A stretch of 64,000 nt of DNA from positions 248,001 to 312,000 of the forward strand of contig NC_092654.1 of NCBI RefSeq assembly GCF_032118995.1, given 5' to 3'. Position numbers and translations under genes: made by a program. The notes below the pieces were generated by a model. The model was not told the origin of the DNA, searched no databases, and saw only the letters and a program-made list of their open reading frames with translations. The stretch's first letter is position 1; each line of letters opens with the position of its first letter. Positions 33,518 to 45,500 of this stretch are shown in pieces. Source of the stretch: Asterias amurensis (lineage: Eukaryota > Echinodermata > Asteroidea > Forcipulatida > Asteriidae).

Positions 33518-36500
33518 GTGAGTGTGCAGTCTATTTTTTAACCAATGACTATACTTATGAATATGAGTCCACCCTTCATGACTTCATGATTTTATTGTGT
33601 AGCATAATTAACTATAATATAATAAGTCACTTAACATAAATACCGCTATCATACTTCCAATTACATTGTAGCTAGAAAATAGAAGGACGTGTCATTAAAA
33701 ACTAAACCTAAAAGAAAGAGTCTTTGTTTTTGGAGTATTTTGATGTTTGGGCACCTTCAAAAGAGTCTTGGAAACTAATTTGTTTTTATTGTGGAATTAT
33801 TGAATGGAGGTAGGCCTATTATTATAATAGTGGCAATGATGAGGTTTGCAGTTTGCTAAATTGAAAGAACTTCTAATAATTATAAACAGTGGTGATTGTG
33901 TCATATTCATATTGATAATGGATCCTGACACGCTAAATTATACAGTACTACACTGTAGTAGGTCATGTATTGCCTTGACTATTTCACAATTTTCCTTGTT
34001 TTTATGGTGTCCTTGGTTGTGCGATGTTATCTTTGTAAATGTGTAATTAGTTAGGACTTAGGGTACTGCAACATATCCCCTTGTGGGAGTTTGCCGAGTT
34101 CCCTTGATGGGAAGATCATCTAAACAAACAAAACAAACAAATACAACATAAAATGCATAGTGTCCAAGGTGAACCCACAGTCACACTCACAGTAATACTT
34201 CAAACAAATAAAAAACATTCAGTTTGCTGACCTTCCAGTGTCCATGATGTGTTATATTGCAACGGTCAATCTGAGGTTAGCTCAACCTTCAACACACAAG
34301 TGCCAGGGCTATTATGGCCGTAGCACTATTTCATGTTTCTAAAGCTAGTTCAGAAACAGTAAGTTAGAATGCAGTTTTAAATCTCTTAAAAGCTGTTTTG
34401 TAATGTCTTAATCAATCAGTATGCATGCTATAATAAGACTCTAATATAAACTACAATTTTTTTGTTTTACCTGTTGACTTTTTCTCTCCACATTAGCTCC
34501 GGTCAGTCCAACCCGACTTTCTTCATCTCCAAAGATGGATGTGAATACGTTATGCGCAAGAAACCTCCTGGTCAATTGCTTAAAGGGGCACACCAGGTCA
34601 GTTATATCAGTAGCAGAAAGTTATTTATATTTGGTAGTATTATTATTTTATCTTTGCACTTTAGGCCCTACTCTGTGTTTTCCCAGTCCTTTATATTAAA
34701 TACTTATAAGCTACTCTGGTCGGATGTGAACCTATGCCCATACACATTCTAATAGCATTTGTTTTCTCCCGTACAGACCTCAAGATAAATGATATACACT
34801 TCTGTTTTTAGAATGACTTTTTTTTCTCCTCAATAGATTGACCGTGAGTTCCGTGTGCAGCAAGCTTTACATAAAGCCAACTTCCCTGTCCCAAGACCCT
34901 TAGCCTACTGTGACGATGAATCTGTCATTGGGACTGCATTCTATGTCATGGAACATGTTCAGGTTAGTCAAGTACTAAGGCTTTTTCCCAAAGCACTGAG
35001 ACCTAATATTACAGATGCTAAGCAATTCATCTGCCTAAGCAAATTTGTGAAAATTTTACAATGAACTTATCACATAAACCAGTATTTACAAATTTTGTTT
35101 ACATGTTTTTGGAAGCAGTTGCTTGTTTGTGTTCAGTAAAGCATTTTTTGCCGCTGTTTTTTAATTTTTTACTGCCACCTGTAAGTTTGTTTACTGAAAC
35201 AATGCACAGGAACCATGACCAATTGCATAGAAACTTGCCCATAAAGGGCATTGTCAATTGCTTGGAGGGATTAAAAGTTAATTTGTGTACAAAACAAACA
35301 GATTATAAAACTGTTTAAAAAAATGTGTTTTATTAAAATTTTATGCTCATGGTTGAGGGGAAGTTTGGTCATTCAGTTCATATCTAACTACAGTATTCCT
35401 ACATTCTTAGGGTCGTATCTTCAAGGAAAGTTTGCTCATTCAGTGTAGATAACAGTATTCTTCCATTCTTAGGGTCGTATCTTCAGGGATGTCACCCTGC
35501 CTGATATGAGTCCATCAGAGCGGTCTGCTATCTATGATGCTATGAATGAGGTACTAGCTCGTCTACATTGCTTAGACTGGAGGAAGATGGGACTACAGGG
35601 CTATGGTAAAGAAAGCAACTACTGTGGACGTCAGGTAAGCACCATGACAACAGCTACTCCACCTGTCATGTAGTTGTTTACAGTTCAGTCTAGATTGGTG
35701 CAAATATTGGGAGGCATCATGCTAATCAAGTAGAACGATTGTTATCAGGCGTGTTTTCATGGCCAGACCTTTGTAAGCATCAGAAACTAGTGCCTGTTAT
35801 GTTTGCTGCCACCTAATAATGTCATAAAGTACATCTTATTGGTTCTAACATTGTATTCCTAATGCCTTGTCTAGAGTTACTGTAAAGTCATATAGTTGAA
35901 TGAGAAGTAATTGTGAACTGTTCTTTATTGGGATATCTGAATATCTTTTGTTGTAATAAGATAAAATGTGATAAAATTTCATGTTGGGCGTCCAAACACC
36001 TATCTTCTTAACACCATGTTGATACATCAGTACATTGCAACACCCCTATAGACCATGGTTTCACCATTTATTGTATGTATTGGATCATTCCTATACATGT
36101 ACCTGGGTGTGACATACATTGACTTTACAGCAAGTCGTACTGTGAGTGAAATAAAATGGTTTAAAGAGCAAAACTATCTAGAGAACTTGACATGTAGTAA
36201 GCAAAATAAACAACTGACTGATTTGCCTTGACAGATTAACACTTGGAACAGGCAGTTTATAGGTGCTACAAAGCTAGCCTCCCTTCCAGAAAACCTTGCA
36301 GCTCAGCAGCTTGTTCAGTGGTTGATGGACAACAAACCAACGACTGCAGAGAAGACTACCATTGTCCATGGAGACTTCCGGTTGGACAACATCATATTCC
36401 ATCCAACACTGGTCAGAATTCACTTTGTCTATTGTTTCTTAAAACCAAAATGTCCAAGATATAAATGCAAAATAATGCCACAAAGCAAATGTATTTATTC

Positions 36501-39500
36501 CCAGCTCTCCAGGGGTGGATTTCACAAAGAGTTAAGACTAGTCTTATCTCAAGTTAACACGAGTTACTCGTCCAAACTTAGGACTAGCCATGCGATTTTA
36601 ATATATCCTAGGAATAGTCCTTGTAAAATTGATCCCTGGCTGTGCTTAATAAGCAGGATATTTCTTTTCAAAACTAGGTAGTCTCCTGAATTCTGAAATC
36701 TACTCTGCGGTATTAGAATCAGTAGCAAAACAACTTCTCATGAACAACTCTACACAGCAAAGTATATTGTATACTTGTAGTGTTACCATAAACTGAGTAT
36801 ACATTGATACCTCACCGAGCAATGCCTCAAAACTTGCCTAAAAAGAAATTGGTATTAATGGTTCCTGTTTTCTGTCCTATAAAAATCGTTCTTTATGGTT
36901 AAATGACAACTCAAGTAACAAGCAGCCTCAGGTGAAAAGAAGTTAAAGGAGAGGAGCAGAAAGCAGTTAGAAAAAGCAAGAGATGAACAATGAAAGGGAG
37001 CTTTGAGGGGGGGGGGGGGTTGGGGGCTAATTTAACCACAAGGAGGGTTTATCAATAAAGACGATATTAGGGACATCTGTGGAAAAGCACAGAAAAAGCT
37101 ATGGATTTTCAGACCATGGGGTCGAATAGTCTGGAGGTGATTGATCTAAAGTTTCTCCCTTCTTAGACAAACAGTCTCCCTCTAGATGACAAATTTGGTT
37201 TTTAGTGCAAATATTTGCATAAATTGTAACTCTTTTATTGTGTATGTTTGATTCAGCCCAAAGTAATAGCAGTCTTAGATTGGGAGTTATCTACTCTTGG
37301 TGAACCACTGACGGATGTTGGATATGCCTGCATGCTGTATCATTACCCTCAAGACATGCCGATTCATCTTATCAACCCAAACCGTAAGCAGCTTCTTAAA
37401 CTTCTAAGAAACATCTTAAGATCTACCGGTTGTCACTTGCCGAGATAATCATGTTTAGTCACTCTACAAAAACACAAACTTTCTCCTAAAGTCACCCCTC
37501 CTCAATTGAAGGCTTTATGAGTTTACTCTTTGCCATTTGCCATTGATGTTGTACAGAGAAACAGTTTTCAAGTCTGGAGAGTTTGGCTTGCATTCCTGAT
37601 GAGCATTCATTCTTAACATCTTACTGCCAGCGTTGTTTGTTGCCCTACCCTCTACCTGACTGGAACTTCTATCTGGCTCTTGGTTTCTATAAAATGGCTT
37701 CAATTGGTCAGGTATGTACTGGTGTACTTTTCTTAACTGTTTCTGTGTAACTTTCTTAGTGCATTTTTACTGTAATGCGCCCTCGAACAGGCTGCTCCTG
37801 GAGATAGCGTAATACAAATTCAATTAATTATTATTATAATTATTATTTATTGGTTTGATTGTCTCAGTATCCTGTGACAACAACTTAACTGAAAAACCTT
37901 ACAGCTTTTTTGATTTTGAGATAACGGTGAACATGTCTTCTTGAAACTCGGAAGTAGTGGTTCTTAGATAAATCAGAAGTGAGATGAGCCTTGATAAACA
38001 GAGTACAGTGTTCTGCTCACTGTCAACAACATGCCTTTAAATTTGACTTGGGATTTGTTGTCATGATTGTTTTGTTCAACTCTCATACAAAACAACCAGA
38101 GAAATGAGGAGTTTTTTTATTAAAGGGATATATGGAAAGTTAGTATCTTTACAAAGTGAAGTTCAGATTCAAAATCAAGATTTAAATATTATTCATGTAA
38201 GAAATTAATACTGTTAATTTTTGTTTCCAGGGAGTTTATTGTCGTGCTATTCTTGGGAATGCAAGTTCATCATTTGCCAGCAATTTTGATGATGTTGTAA
38301 AGGTCATGCTCAACACTGGACTGAAGCAGACTGTGAGGTACGGCTAATAAATAAAAGTCTGTTGACATTCTAGAGCTGGTACCAATTGCACAAAAACTGT
38401 ATACCAGTACACAAAGTATTGACAAATTAAACTAGCAGAAACAGAAATCAGCCAGTTACATTATTGCGACTGGTTCACCACTTATATTTTCATATGTTTA
38501 TGTTATTCAGTTTGGCTACCAGTGCAGCACACTCATAAGGGATTGATACTGTTTCAGAAAACTTCAGACCTGGTGAACAGGGAAAATAATACTCTGAAAA
38601 GGTCTATGTTTCATGAAAAAGCCGTTGTATTAGAAAAACAGACAATAGACCGATCCATTAAGCTCCGCCCTATTGCGTATTGACCAATCACAACCCATTG
38701 CACAACCAAAAGTTTGACAAAATAAGGTCCGACATGCATGTGCGTCTGCTTGGTGCGCGCGGCAGAGTTGTGCAGAAAGGCATTGGAGAGGCTCACGTGT
38801 GCCGTGGGCGGAGCCTAATGGATCGGTCTATTGATGATGATGCAATTTAAATTTTTTTAAATTTTATATAAACCTTATTGTTTGTTTGTTTTGATAATGT
38901 GTAGCAGGACTGACAATAGTGTTGTATTTGCCAAACCATCCTCATCTCTGATGTTGGAGATGCAGCCAGTGTTAGAATCTCAACCATTATCACACCGAGC
39001 TAAAGACATCCTCCAGAAGGTTCAAGACTTTGTTAAGAATGAAGTCCTTCCAGCTGAAGAGGTGAATCAAACTATCAATCCTTAAGTAGGTCAGTCATGC
39101 AGGGCTTGAAAAACCGAACGAATAACTGGCCAGAGTCTCGGCAAAGAAATGCCAACCTGTTCAGTTTTTCCCGTCAGTTTCAAATGATACAAGACTTTGG
39201 AATGCTATTAAAGGAACACGTTGCCTTGGATCAGACGAGTTGGTCAAAACAAAAGCGTTTGTAAACGTTTAAATGCATATGGTTGGAAAGATGTTTTAAA
39301 AGTAGAATACAATGATCCACACAAGTTTGCCTCGAAATTGCGTGGTCGGCCATTTACGGGAGTCAAAATTTTGACCCCCATAAATGGCCGACGTGTTAGT
39401 CGACGAGGTAAAAGGAAAACCACGCAATTTCGAGGCATGTTTGTGTGGATCATTGTATTCTACTTTTACAACATCTTTCTACCCATATGCATTTTATAAA

Positions 39501-42500
39501 AAACGGTTACAAACGCTTTTTAAAGACCAACTCTACTGATCCAAGGCAACGTGTTCCTTTAAGGTGGCATCAGATGACATCCATTGTTTGCATAGTTCTG
39601 ATTCTTCTGAGCATGTTCACATGCTGCCGACTTCTATCTCCAATCAATCATTAAAGGAACATTACAGAACTGATTTTTGCTAACAAAACAGTTGCTGGCA
39701 GTGTAAGCACTTTATGTAATCCACCATTATACATAAACTGACAAACCTGTTGAAGTTTGTGATCGATTGGCCATCTGGGCCACAAGAAAAGAGTGAAAAA
39801 CTGAATACACATTTTGCATGACATCGATTTAAAAAGAAGAAAAAACGCTCACTGAGCGACAAACTCCCAACGGGAATTCAATTTTATTTATTTCTCATAA
39901 AATATGACATTTCAGACAGAATATTTCAAGGGATGTTTTCTACTATCATCATCATTAGACTGTGTAAGTTTTATGTAAATCTGTGATCTTAGACAAGTTT
40001 TTTTCTTACAAATTCTGTATTATTCCTTTAAGTAAAATATAAACCGTCGTCAAGCTAACATCTCTTGGACTCTTCTTTTGTTTGTACTTTATTAAGATAT
40101 ACCTGGCCCAAGTGCATAGTGGGCCATCTATCTGGTGTGAACCGCCCATCATGGAGGAGTTGAAGGCAAAGGCCAGAGCCCAAGGACTTTGGAATCTCTT
40201 CCTACCAGCGCAGAGTGGGTTTGGTCAGCTTGAATATGCCTTCATGGCTGAGGCAATGGGGCAATCTTTCATTGGTTCAGAGCCATTCAACTGCAGTGCT
40301 CCAGGTAGGAATTGTAGCAGTTAGTCACAGTCATCTCAAAGTATTTTTTTTATTTTAATTTTGTTATGCAAGTCGCCAGACACACAAGGCCTGAAGGCCA
40401 CTTCAAGGTGTGGGCTACAAATCATTTTTGCCAGGGGCACGTTGCCACCTACTCCTTGGGCTGAAACAGGGTTACCCCTTTAACAGTCCATATGGATGTA
40501 GGCTTGGGTATCATCCATCAGAAGCCTGGCTGGTAGAGCAGAAAGCACTACCTCCCCAACTTAACAAAGCAATCATGGTTAAGTGTCTTGCTTTTAAGAA
40601 CACAAAGTGTCACAACCAAGACTCAAACCCACACTCTGCTGATCAAACACCAGAGCTTGAATCCAGTGCTCTTAATCGCTACGCCACGACACGCCATAGT
40701 TTAATAATAGATGTTTGAAGCTTTGCATAGTGTGGAAAATAACAAGGAACTGTAACTAGTAAACTGTTGATGGCGGTACTACAACCTTTGGTTCCCAAGG
40801 TCCCATTGCTTCAGTTGCGGTATTACCTTTTGTTCTCATGTACATTGCTTTAACTTTGTGATGGAGCTGCATTTTCACAACTTTTACTGGACTAACCAAC
40901 CTTCCCCACACCCTGAATCAAAAGGCATAATCAACCCAGTGCTAACTTAATTTGTCAATAGTTTGTTCTGTTGATTCTTGAACTATAAATTTCAAAACAT
41001 CTTTTAAAGTCATCCCAGCCTCTGACCTTACTCTCACATATCACAACTGCAGGTAGAACAATGAAAAGGGTCTTTAGTCAGGATGAATTTCAAATGTAGA
41101 TTTCTTTGTTTGGTAAACTACAGATACTGGTAATATGGAGGTTTTACATCTTTATGGAAATGAAGAACAGAAGAAACGATGGTTAGAGCCACTACTGGAT
41201 GGAACACTCAGATCCTGCTACTGTATGACAGGTAAACGTCATAACAGTTGATGTTTTAGTTTAGTCAATAATTTATTGTTTATTTGTTTGTTCATCATTG
41301 CATTGTTGTGGTGCATTCAAAAGAGTTAATACCTGACTGAAGTTAATTTCATCTTGGAAAAATGCTTTGCTCTCTGAGGAATGTCGGATGCCAGACTTTC
41401 AGCTGCTATTATTTACTTTTCATTCAAACTTTGGTCATAGTGTTGCAGGCATTATGCAGTACTTTTATGAAAAAGATACTACGAAACAAGTCACAGAGAA
41501 AACAGTGATGGACAACTACATTGGTTAACTCAAACCAAAAGTTGTTGATACACAAGAACTTAACATTAATTTGCTTGAGTTTCCTTGTTCAGGTAAACCA
41601 TTTTGATTTCCTTGAGTTTCCTTGTTCAGGTAAACCATTTTGATTTCCTTGAGTTTCCTTGTTCAGGTAAACCATTTTGATTTCCTTGAGTTTCCTTGTT
41701 CAGGTAAACCATTTTGATTTCCTTGAGTTTCCTTGTTCAGGTAAACCATTTTGATTTGCTTGAGTTTCTTTGTTCAGGTAAACCATTTTGATTTGCTTGA
41801 GTTTCCTTGTTCAGGTAAACCATTTTGATTTGCTTGAGTTTCCTTGTTCAGGTAAACCATTTTGATTTGCTTGAGTTTCCTTGTTCAGGTAAACCATTTT
41901 GATTTGCTTGAGTTTCCTTGTTCAGGTAAACCATTTTGATTTGCTTGAGTTTCCTTGTTCAGGTAAACCATTTTGATTTCCTTGAGTTTCTTTGTTCAGG
42001 TAAAACCTTTAACATCCCTGTATTTTGCAGAGCCACAAGTGGCTTCAAGTGATGCTACCAATATGGAATGTTCCATTGTGAAAGAAGGGGATACCTATGT
42101 CATCAATGGCAGGAAATGGTGGAGTAGTGGTAAGTTGTTCAAGAACTACCCCCCCCCCTCGATTTTCTGTTTTGGGGTTTTTTTTTGGGGGGGGGGTTCT
42201 GTTATGATATATATTGCCTAACATCACATGGCAGGGTGGCCACTTCAAGTTGAGGTCTACACTTAACTGATTTGGGCTGTTGATCCAAATCAACTGTCAC
42301 CAGGAACACGTTGCTACCTACTCCTGGGGCTGAAACAGGGTTGCCCCTTCACAGTCTGTAAGGATGTAGGCAAGGGTATAATCCACTAGGAGCCACATAC
42401 TCCTGTGGCTGAAACAGGGTTGCCCCTTCACAGTCTGTAAGGATGTAGGCAAGGGTATAATCCACTAGGAGCCACATACTCCTGTGGCTGAAACAGGGTT

Positions 42501-45500
42501 GCCCCTTCACAGTCTGTAAGGATGTAGGCATGGGTATCATCCACCAGGAGCCACCTACTCCTGGGGCTGAAACAGGGTTACCCCTTCACAGTCTGTAAGG
42601 ATGTAGGCATGGGTATCATCCACTAGGAGCCACCTACTCCTGGGGCTGAAACAGGGTTACCCCTTCACAGTCTGTAAGGATGTAGGCATGGGTATCATCC
42701 ACTAGGAGCCACCTACTCCTGGGGCTGAAACAGGGTTACCCCTTCACAGTCTGTAAGGATGTAGGCATGGGTATCATCCACTAGGAGCCACATACTCCTG
42801 GGGCTGAAACAGGGTTGCCCCTTCACAGTCTGTAAGGATGTAGGCATGGGTATCATCCACCAGGAGCCACCTACTCCTGGGGCTGAAACAGGGTTACCCC
42901 TTCACAGTCTGTAAGGATGTAGGCATGGGTATCATCCACTAGGAGCCACATACTCCTGGGGCTGAAACAGGGTTGCCCCTTCACAGTCTGTAAGGATGTA
43001 GGCATGGGTATCATCCACCAGGAGCCACCTACTCCTGGGGCTGAAACAGGGTTACCCCTTCACAGTCTGTAAGGATGTAGGCATGGGTATCATCCACTAG
43101 GAGCCACATACTCCTGGGGCTGAAACAGGGTTGCCCCTTCACAGTCTGTAAGGATGTAGGCAAGGGTATCATCCACTAGGAGCCTGGCTGGTTGAGCACA
43201 ATCCTTGTTGTTGGTATTTAATAATTAACTTTAAGATTTATGCCAATCCTAAGTTTTCAAGATTTACCAGAGCAACTTTGTCACAAGGGTCTTCAGTTTT
43301 TAGCTTAATGATCTAGGAGTTTCACATTGAACAATAATCTTAAGACCTGTGATAATGATGACATTGACAATTCAAAGATTAATTTTAATTCCTTAATCTG
43401 AGCTGAAGAATCCCCAAACTAAATACTGCTTGCATGTGTGATCCACTTTTTAATCAGTTTGAAAAGTAAAATCAAGAGATTTGAAAAGTTACCTGTTTGA
43501 TTTGATCTTTTTCTAGGTGCTGGTGATCCACGCTGCAAGGTTGCTATATTAATGGGACTCACTCCTAATAAGAACAAATCCAGGTTTGTAAAAATGTACC
43601 ATATTTCTTTTTTCCTTAAGTTTAAATCTCACTGCCCTTTTGCTTAATTTGTTCCATTCACCTTGGCCACTAGACCTTAAGTGAGTGCAGTCGACTCAAG
43701 TTACATGTGATAATGAAGAGTTGATGTGAGTGCAGCCGTCGATTTCACCAAACTCTTCCCAACTTAGGATTAATCATAGGACTTAAGAGTGGGTCAGTTC
43801 CGTATTCAAATACGTAGGACGCATTGAACCCATCCTAAGTTAGGACGGGTTACTCGTCCTAACTCGAGTTAGGATTGATCCTAGCGTTTTGTGAAATCAG
43901 CTGCTGTCAACATAAGTTGTCCGTGGTAATGAAAGGAATTTCTTTTCTTTTTTCTAACCTCTTAAAACCTCAATTTTTTTTGACAGACATCAGCAGCACA
44001 GCATGATTATAGTTCCTATGGATGCACCTGGTGTTAAGAAGATTCGACCCTTGACAGTCTTTGGAAATCCAGGTAATTTAGTCTTTTCATATTCCAATTG
44101 TCTTGGTTTTTCAATCGAAGTTCATATTCAAGAGTCTGATGAAACCAGAAACTGGATAATAAAGATGAGGTTCTCTATTCTCCAGAAGACGATCAGAGCA
44201 TACTGATCGAAACATTGAGTTGAAACCAATGGTTCTTTTCAGAACCACCCCATCTTATTTAGAGATAGTCATTACGTGGTGTTACCGCAAACCTTTCCGT
44301 ATCGTATTTCCACCATGCAAAGTTTCAAATCCGACTTAGGTTCTCTATTCTTTTACGCTTGATGTAAAAATCCAAGGCCCAGTTTAAGAAAAAGTATGAA
44401 GCTCAGAAATTGCTTAGCATAGAAAAACCTTTCTTAGCAGAAGGAGTTTACTAGTGAAAGTGTAGAGTACATTCACATTGTTTATGACTGGTTCCCTAAT
44501 AATTGTCGGCATATAGTGATCTGACATTGTTTCATGTTTTTGACTCGTCTTCATCAGATGCACCTCACGGACATTATGAGATCGAGTTCACCAATGTACG
44601 CGTCCCAGTGGGTAACATGATTCTTGGTGAGGGACGAGGCTTTGAAATCGCCCAAGGTCGTTTAGGTCCAGGGCGCATCCATCACTGCATGCGCGGTATC
44701 GGGATGGCAGAGAGGGCGCTAGAGCTTATGTGTCAGCGAGCCATGGAGAGGAAGGCATTTGGTAAAGAGCTAGCCAAAATGGTAAGTGCTTGATATTTTA
44801 GACTTTAACTTTTATTAGTTTGATGGAACCAAAAACAAATTGACCTGTGACCAACAGATTAACGTGCCGGCGCTCTACAAACTGAACCATCTAACCCTTA
44901 TGTCGGCGGTTTCCCTATTTTTCAATATATTTGTTCAGGGATGTCAGTCAGAAGCTATACAACCTGTAAGTGCCATATAGACAGGGATCACACCCAAGTT
45001 TATTATACCATTTGGGAAGCGACAGGAGAGGGACCACCTCAACAGATTGCAATTTTATATTTCAAATATCAAGAAGAAACATCACAAGTGAAACTGACTG
45101 GGTAAATTTAAGCTAATTTTGGGTGGAACTTTAATTTCAACTTTCAGCTTCAGTTTGTATATTATGTTGTTCTAGCTCTAAATGAAAGAGCAGAGTTATT
45201 CTTTTGGCACTTTCTTTGTTTTGAACAGGGTGTTATTCAGCACCAGATTGCAGAGTGCCGTTTGCTGATAGACCAGGCTAAGCTACTCACTCTCAAAGCC
45301 GCACACACTATTGATCAGTTTGGAACCAAGGAAGCTCGCAAACAGGTTGGTTTAGTTAGTTATTCAGAAAAACATGAAACATTCTACTGTCTTATATTTC
45401 TCTTTTCTGAAACATTTCTTTGATTATTGTTTTCCTGATTAGGTTGCTATGATCAAGATTGTTGCTCCACGCATGATGAACAAGGTGATTGATCAAGCTA

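Larger units (their letters stand above)
40305..41123 (+). other. acad11 intron 10
   Basis: Intron of 819 bp containing the antisense SINE (40382-40697) and a repeat fragment (40711-40835). Confidence 0.85.

Noticed and set aside
40617-40697. A functional tRNA gene on the minus strand
   Set aside because: A- and B-box-like words are present, but the arms do not form a full cloverleaf by eye and the spacing fits a SINE head.
40410-40718. A 102-codon open frame on the plus strand
   Set aside because: It lies almost wholly in the antisense strand of a tRNA-like SINE.
41571-42003. A CRISPR-like array suggested by regular repeats
   Set aside because: The 37-bp units are contiguous without unique spacers and lie in an animal intron.
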